64,000 nucleotides of DNA, taken from positions 1 to 64,000 of the forward strand of contig JAEUTG010000060.1 of the NCBI GenBank assembly GCA_016788045.1, given 5' to 3'. This document shows, piece by piece, positions 61,955 through 64,000 of this stretch (its first letter is position 1; each line of letters starts with the position of its first letter). The notes below the pieces were generated by a model that did no database searches, had not been told where the DNA came from, and was given only the letters and a program-made list of their open reading frames with translations. Source of the DNA: Bacteroidales bacterium (GTDB lineage Bacteria; Bacteroidota; Bacteroidia; Bacteroidales; Lentimicrobiaceae). The translations under genes and the position numbers were made by a program.

Positions 61955-63133
61955 ATGAGAGAAGTTGTGATTGTTTCTGCAGCCCGCACTCCGATCGGCA
62001 CCTTTGGTGGCAGCCTTGCAGGAGTCGGTGCCGTTGATCTGGGTGTAACAGCCGCAAAGGAAGCCATCAAAAGAGCTGGTATCGACCCGGCATTGATTGA
62101 TGATGTGATTATCGGAAACATTCTTTCTGCAGGTTTAGGGCAGAATGTTGCCCGTCAGATAGCCATCTATTCCGGAATTCCTGAAACAGTAACCGCTATG
62201 ACCATCAATAAGTTATGTGGATCAGGGTTAAGGGCAGTCAGCATGGCAGCCCAGTTTATCATGCTGGGCGATGCCGAAGTGATTCTGGCTGGGGGCACCG
62301 AAAGCATGTCGAATGCCCCTTATCTGCTGCCAAAAGTCAGGTTTGGTTACCGCATGGGCGATGGAAAGGTCGTCGACAGTATGATTCACGACGGGCTCAC
62401 CGAAACATTTAACAATTATCACATGGGTGTTACCGCCGAGAACATTGCAAAACAATGGAACATATCGAGAGCAGAGCAGGATGAGTTTGCGCTGAGAAGC
62501 CAGCTCAAGGCTGAAGCAGCCCAGAAATCAGGGCGTTTTGCGGCTGAAATTGCTCCGGTAGTTATTCCGCAGCGCAAGGGCGATCCGGTGATCGTTGATT
62601 CGGATGAATATCCGAGACACGGAACAACCCTGGAGAAGCTGGCCAAACTGCCACCCGCATTTGACAAGGAAGGAACCGTAACTGCCGGGAATGCGTCAGG
62701 CATCAATGACGGAGCGGCGATGCTTATCGTGATGTCGAAACAGAAAGCGCTGGAGCTCGGGTTAACACCCCTGGTTACCATTAAATCATATGCTTCTGCA
62801 GCGCTCGATCCGAAGATCATGGGTTATGGCCCTGTGCCGGCTACCCGGAAGGCACTTGAACGCATGGGCTACCATGCTGATCAGCTTGATCTGGTTGAAG
62901 CCAATGAAGCATTTGCCTCTCAGTCGATTGCCGTGGTGCGTGATCTTGGACTGGATCCTGACAAGGTGAATGTTAACGGAGGAGCCATCGCCCTCGGTCA
63001 TCCTATCGGAGCTTCCGGGGCCAGAATCCTTACCACCCTGATTTACGAAATGTTGAGAAGGGATGTAAAAACCGGACTGGCTACCCTCTGCATAGGCGGA
63101 GGAATGGGTACATCGCTGATTGTAGAACGTTGA
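61955..63133 (+). CDS. Acetyl-CoA C-acetyltransferase (thiolase)
   Basis: A 392-residue thiolase from ATG 61955 (MREVVIVSAARTPIG); an ATG seven codons upstream gives a basic extension unusual for the family. The nucleophile C88 is in INKLCGSGLRA, the general-base His in GGAIALGHPIGASG and the second Cys in LCIGGGMGTS. It either condenses two acetyl-CoA or cleaves acetoacetyl-CoA. It is followed after about 20 bp by a ketoreductase gene and then a FabH-like gene, suggesting a short pathway on acetoacetyl-CoA or beta-ketoacyl chains. Confidence 0.92.
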   Translation: MREVVIVSAARTPIGTFGGSLAGVGAVDLGVTAAKEAIKRAGIDPALIDDVIIGNILSAGLGQNVARQIAIYSGIPETVTAMTINKLCGSGLRAVSMAAQFIMLGDAEVILAGGTESMSNAPYLLPKVRFGYRMGDGKVVDSMIHDGLTETFNNYHMGVTAENIAKQWNISRAEQDEFALRSQLKAEAAQKSGRFAAEIAPVVIPQRKGDPVIVDSDEYPRHGTTLEKLAKLPPAFDKEGTVTAGNASGINDGAAMLIVMSKQKALELGLTPLVTIKSYASAALDPKIMGYGPVPATRKALERMGYHADQLDLVEANEAFASQSIAVVRDLGLDPDKVNVNGGAIALGHPIGASGARILTTLIYEMLRRDVKTGLATLCIGGGMGTSLIVER

Positions 63134-63152
63134 ACAGTAAAAAAAATAAACA

Positions 63153-63902
63153 ATGACAATGAAAAGACTTTCTGGAAAAGTAGCGGTAATTACCGGTGGA
63201 GCCGATGGAATCGGAAAAGCAACAGCCATCCGTTTTGCGCAGGAAGGCGCCACAGCCGTTATCTGGGATATGAATGAAGAGAAAGGGATGAAACTGCGGG
63301 ATGACATCCGTTCGGATGGTGGGAAAGCCGAGTTTTATAAAGTAAATGTTGCTGATTATCAGCATGTTGAATCAACTACAGCTGAAGTAGTTGCCATTTG
63401 CGGGCAAATCGATATTCTGATTAACAATGCGGGAATCACCCGCGATGCCAGTCTTAAGAAAATGACTCCGGAACTCTGGCAACAGGTCATTGATGTGAAC
63501 CTCAGCGGAGTCTTCTATTGCACCAAAGCCATTTCACCCTATATGGTTGACAAGGGTTATGGCCGGATTGTTACTACTTCGTCGGTGGTTGGGTTGTATG
63601 GGAATTTCGGACAGACCAATTATGTAGCTACAAAAGCCGGAGTGATCGGTATGACGAAGACCTGGGCCCGCGAACTCGGACGCAAGGGTGTGACCGCCAA
63701 TGCGGTAGCACCAGGATTCATCTCTACCGATATGGTCGCTCTGATGCCGGAAAACGTGCTGGCGTCGATGCGCGAAAAGGTTCCGCTCGGCCGGTTGGGG
63801 AAACCCGAAGAAATCGCCAATGCCTTCGTTTTTCTGGCATCGGATGAAGCGGCTTATGTGAACGGTGCTGTGCTGAGTGTTGATGGAGGCATAACGATTT
63901 AA
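63153..63902 (+). CDS. 3-oxoacyl-ACP/acetoacetyl-CoA reductase (FabG/PhaB type)
   Basis: A 249-residue short-chain dehydrogenase. The cofactor motif is TGGADGIG, NNAG follows at about 90, and the catalytic residues lie in TTSSVVGLYGNFGQTNYVATK (Ser, then Tyr-x3-Lys). The end AAYVNGAVLSVDGGITI is FabG-like. NADPH-dependent reduction of a beta-ketoacyl thioester is expected. Beside a thiolase, acetoacetyl-CoA reduction is as likely as fatty acid synthesis. Confidence 0.88.
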   Translation: MTMKRLSGKVAVITGGADGIGKATAIRFAQEGATAVIWDMNEEKGMKLRDDIRSDGGKAEFYKVNVADYQHVESTTAEVVAICGQIDILINNAGITRDASLKKMTPELWQQVIDVNLSGVFYCTKAISPYMVDKGYGRIVTTSSVVGLYGNFGQTNYVATKAGVIGMTKTWARELGRKGVTANAVAPGFISTDMVALMPENVLASMREKVPLGRLGKPEEIANAFVFLASDEAAYVNGAVLSVDGGITI

Positions 63903-63913
63903 GTTTATTACAG

Positions 63914-64000
63914 ATGCGAAACGCGATCATTCATTCCACAGGGGCGTACGTTCCTGAAAAAGTAGTCCCGAACAGTTATTTCGATGAATTGCTTGGTGAA
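63914..64000 (+). CDS. Beta-ketoacyl-ACP synthase III-like protein (N-terminus only)
   Basis: Twenty-nine codons from ATG 63914 to the window end. RNAIIHSTGAYVPEKVVPNS and YFDELLG match the first strand and loop of FabH-type synthases. It begins 11 bases after the ketoreductase stop, so it continues the same operon. The active site lies outside the window, so FabH, a HMG-CoA-synthase-like or an OleA-like enzyme cannot be told apart. Confidence 0.75.
   Translation, partial: MRNAIIHSTGAYVPEKVVPNSYFDELLGE

Noticed and set aside
1..64000. CRISPR arrays, tRNA or rRNA genes
   Set aside because: No evenly spaced repeat-spacer pattern, no TTCGA-type T-arm with cloverleaf potential in intergenic gaps, and no rRNA motifs were seen by eye.

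Overview
The window looks like chromosome of a Bacteroidota bacterium, probably a free-living or sediment-type member of Bacteroidales or a relative; genus cannot be told from sequence alone. The grounds are: at least five intact proteins ending in type IX secretion (T9SS) sorting domains, a SusC/TonB-type receptor carrying a carboxypeptidase-like N-terminal domain, a FucP-type sugar permease, promoters of the Bacteroidota -33 TTTG / -7 TAnnTTTG kind, few Shine-Dalgarno sequences, and lineage-typical families (DUF3127, DUF6913, type B L31, LuxC-like acyl-CoA reductase).

Layout. 0.1-7.4 kb: an orphan T9SS sorting domain, then a five-gene minus-strand operon (ROK regulator, MFS permease, sugar nucleotidyltransferase, hexosamine-type kinase, GH20 hexosaminidase) that reads as an N-acetylhexosamine salvage unit. 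7.7-10.3 kb: a secreted beta-helix protein and a cluster of REP-like palindromes. 10.3-13.2 kb: a radical SAM protein and a TPR sensor histidine kinase. 13.7-28.1 kb: an AT-richer defence island between GC-richer flanks. Its core is a type I restriction-modification operon (hsdM, hsdS, hsdR) interrupted by a RhuM/PLD-like gene, a predicted PD-(D/E)XK nuclease, two tandem DUF262 proteins and, after hsdR, a YgjP-type metallopeptidase. The nuclease gene is bracketed by two copies of the 3' end of hsdS, a footprint of cassette insertion. 28.4-46.6 kb: mostly housekeeping genes (DUF3127 protein, guanine deaminase, Aat, SerC, acyl-CoA reductase, L31, GlmU-like protein, Lon, DapA) mixed with secreted peptidases and a peptide-binding lipoprotein.

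46.6-57.2 kb holds a surface lipoprotein plus TonB-dependent receptor pair, a small secreted carboxypeptidase-like domain protein, and two tandem 565-residue T9SS cargo proteins. The receptor pair and the small protein each have, directly upstream of a -7 element, four TTAA-cored 8-bp units at exact 11-bp spacing, in the same helical phase. This is the architecture of a PhoB/OmpR-family activator site and suggests one shared regulon, possibly phosphate starvation. 57.3-64 kb: a YggS-type PLP protein, a lipoprotein, nitronate monooxygenase, an unknown helical protein and a thiolase-FabG-FabH-like run cut by the window end.

The points most worth following up are the composite type I RM/DUF262 island with its duplicated hsdS tail, and the paired 11-bp-repeat promoters. 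No rRNA, tRNA, CRISPR array, transposase or integrase was seen.
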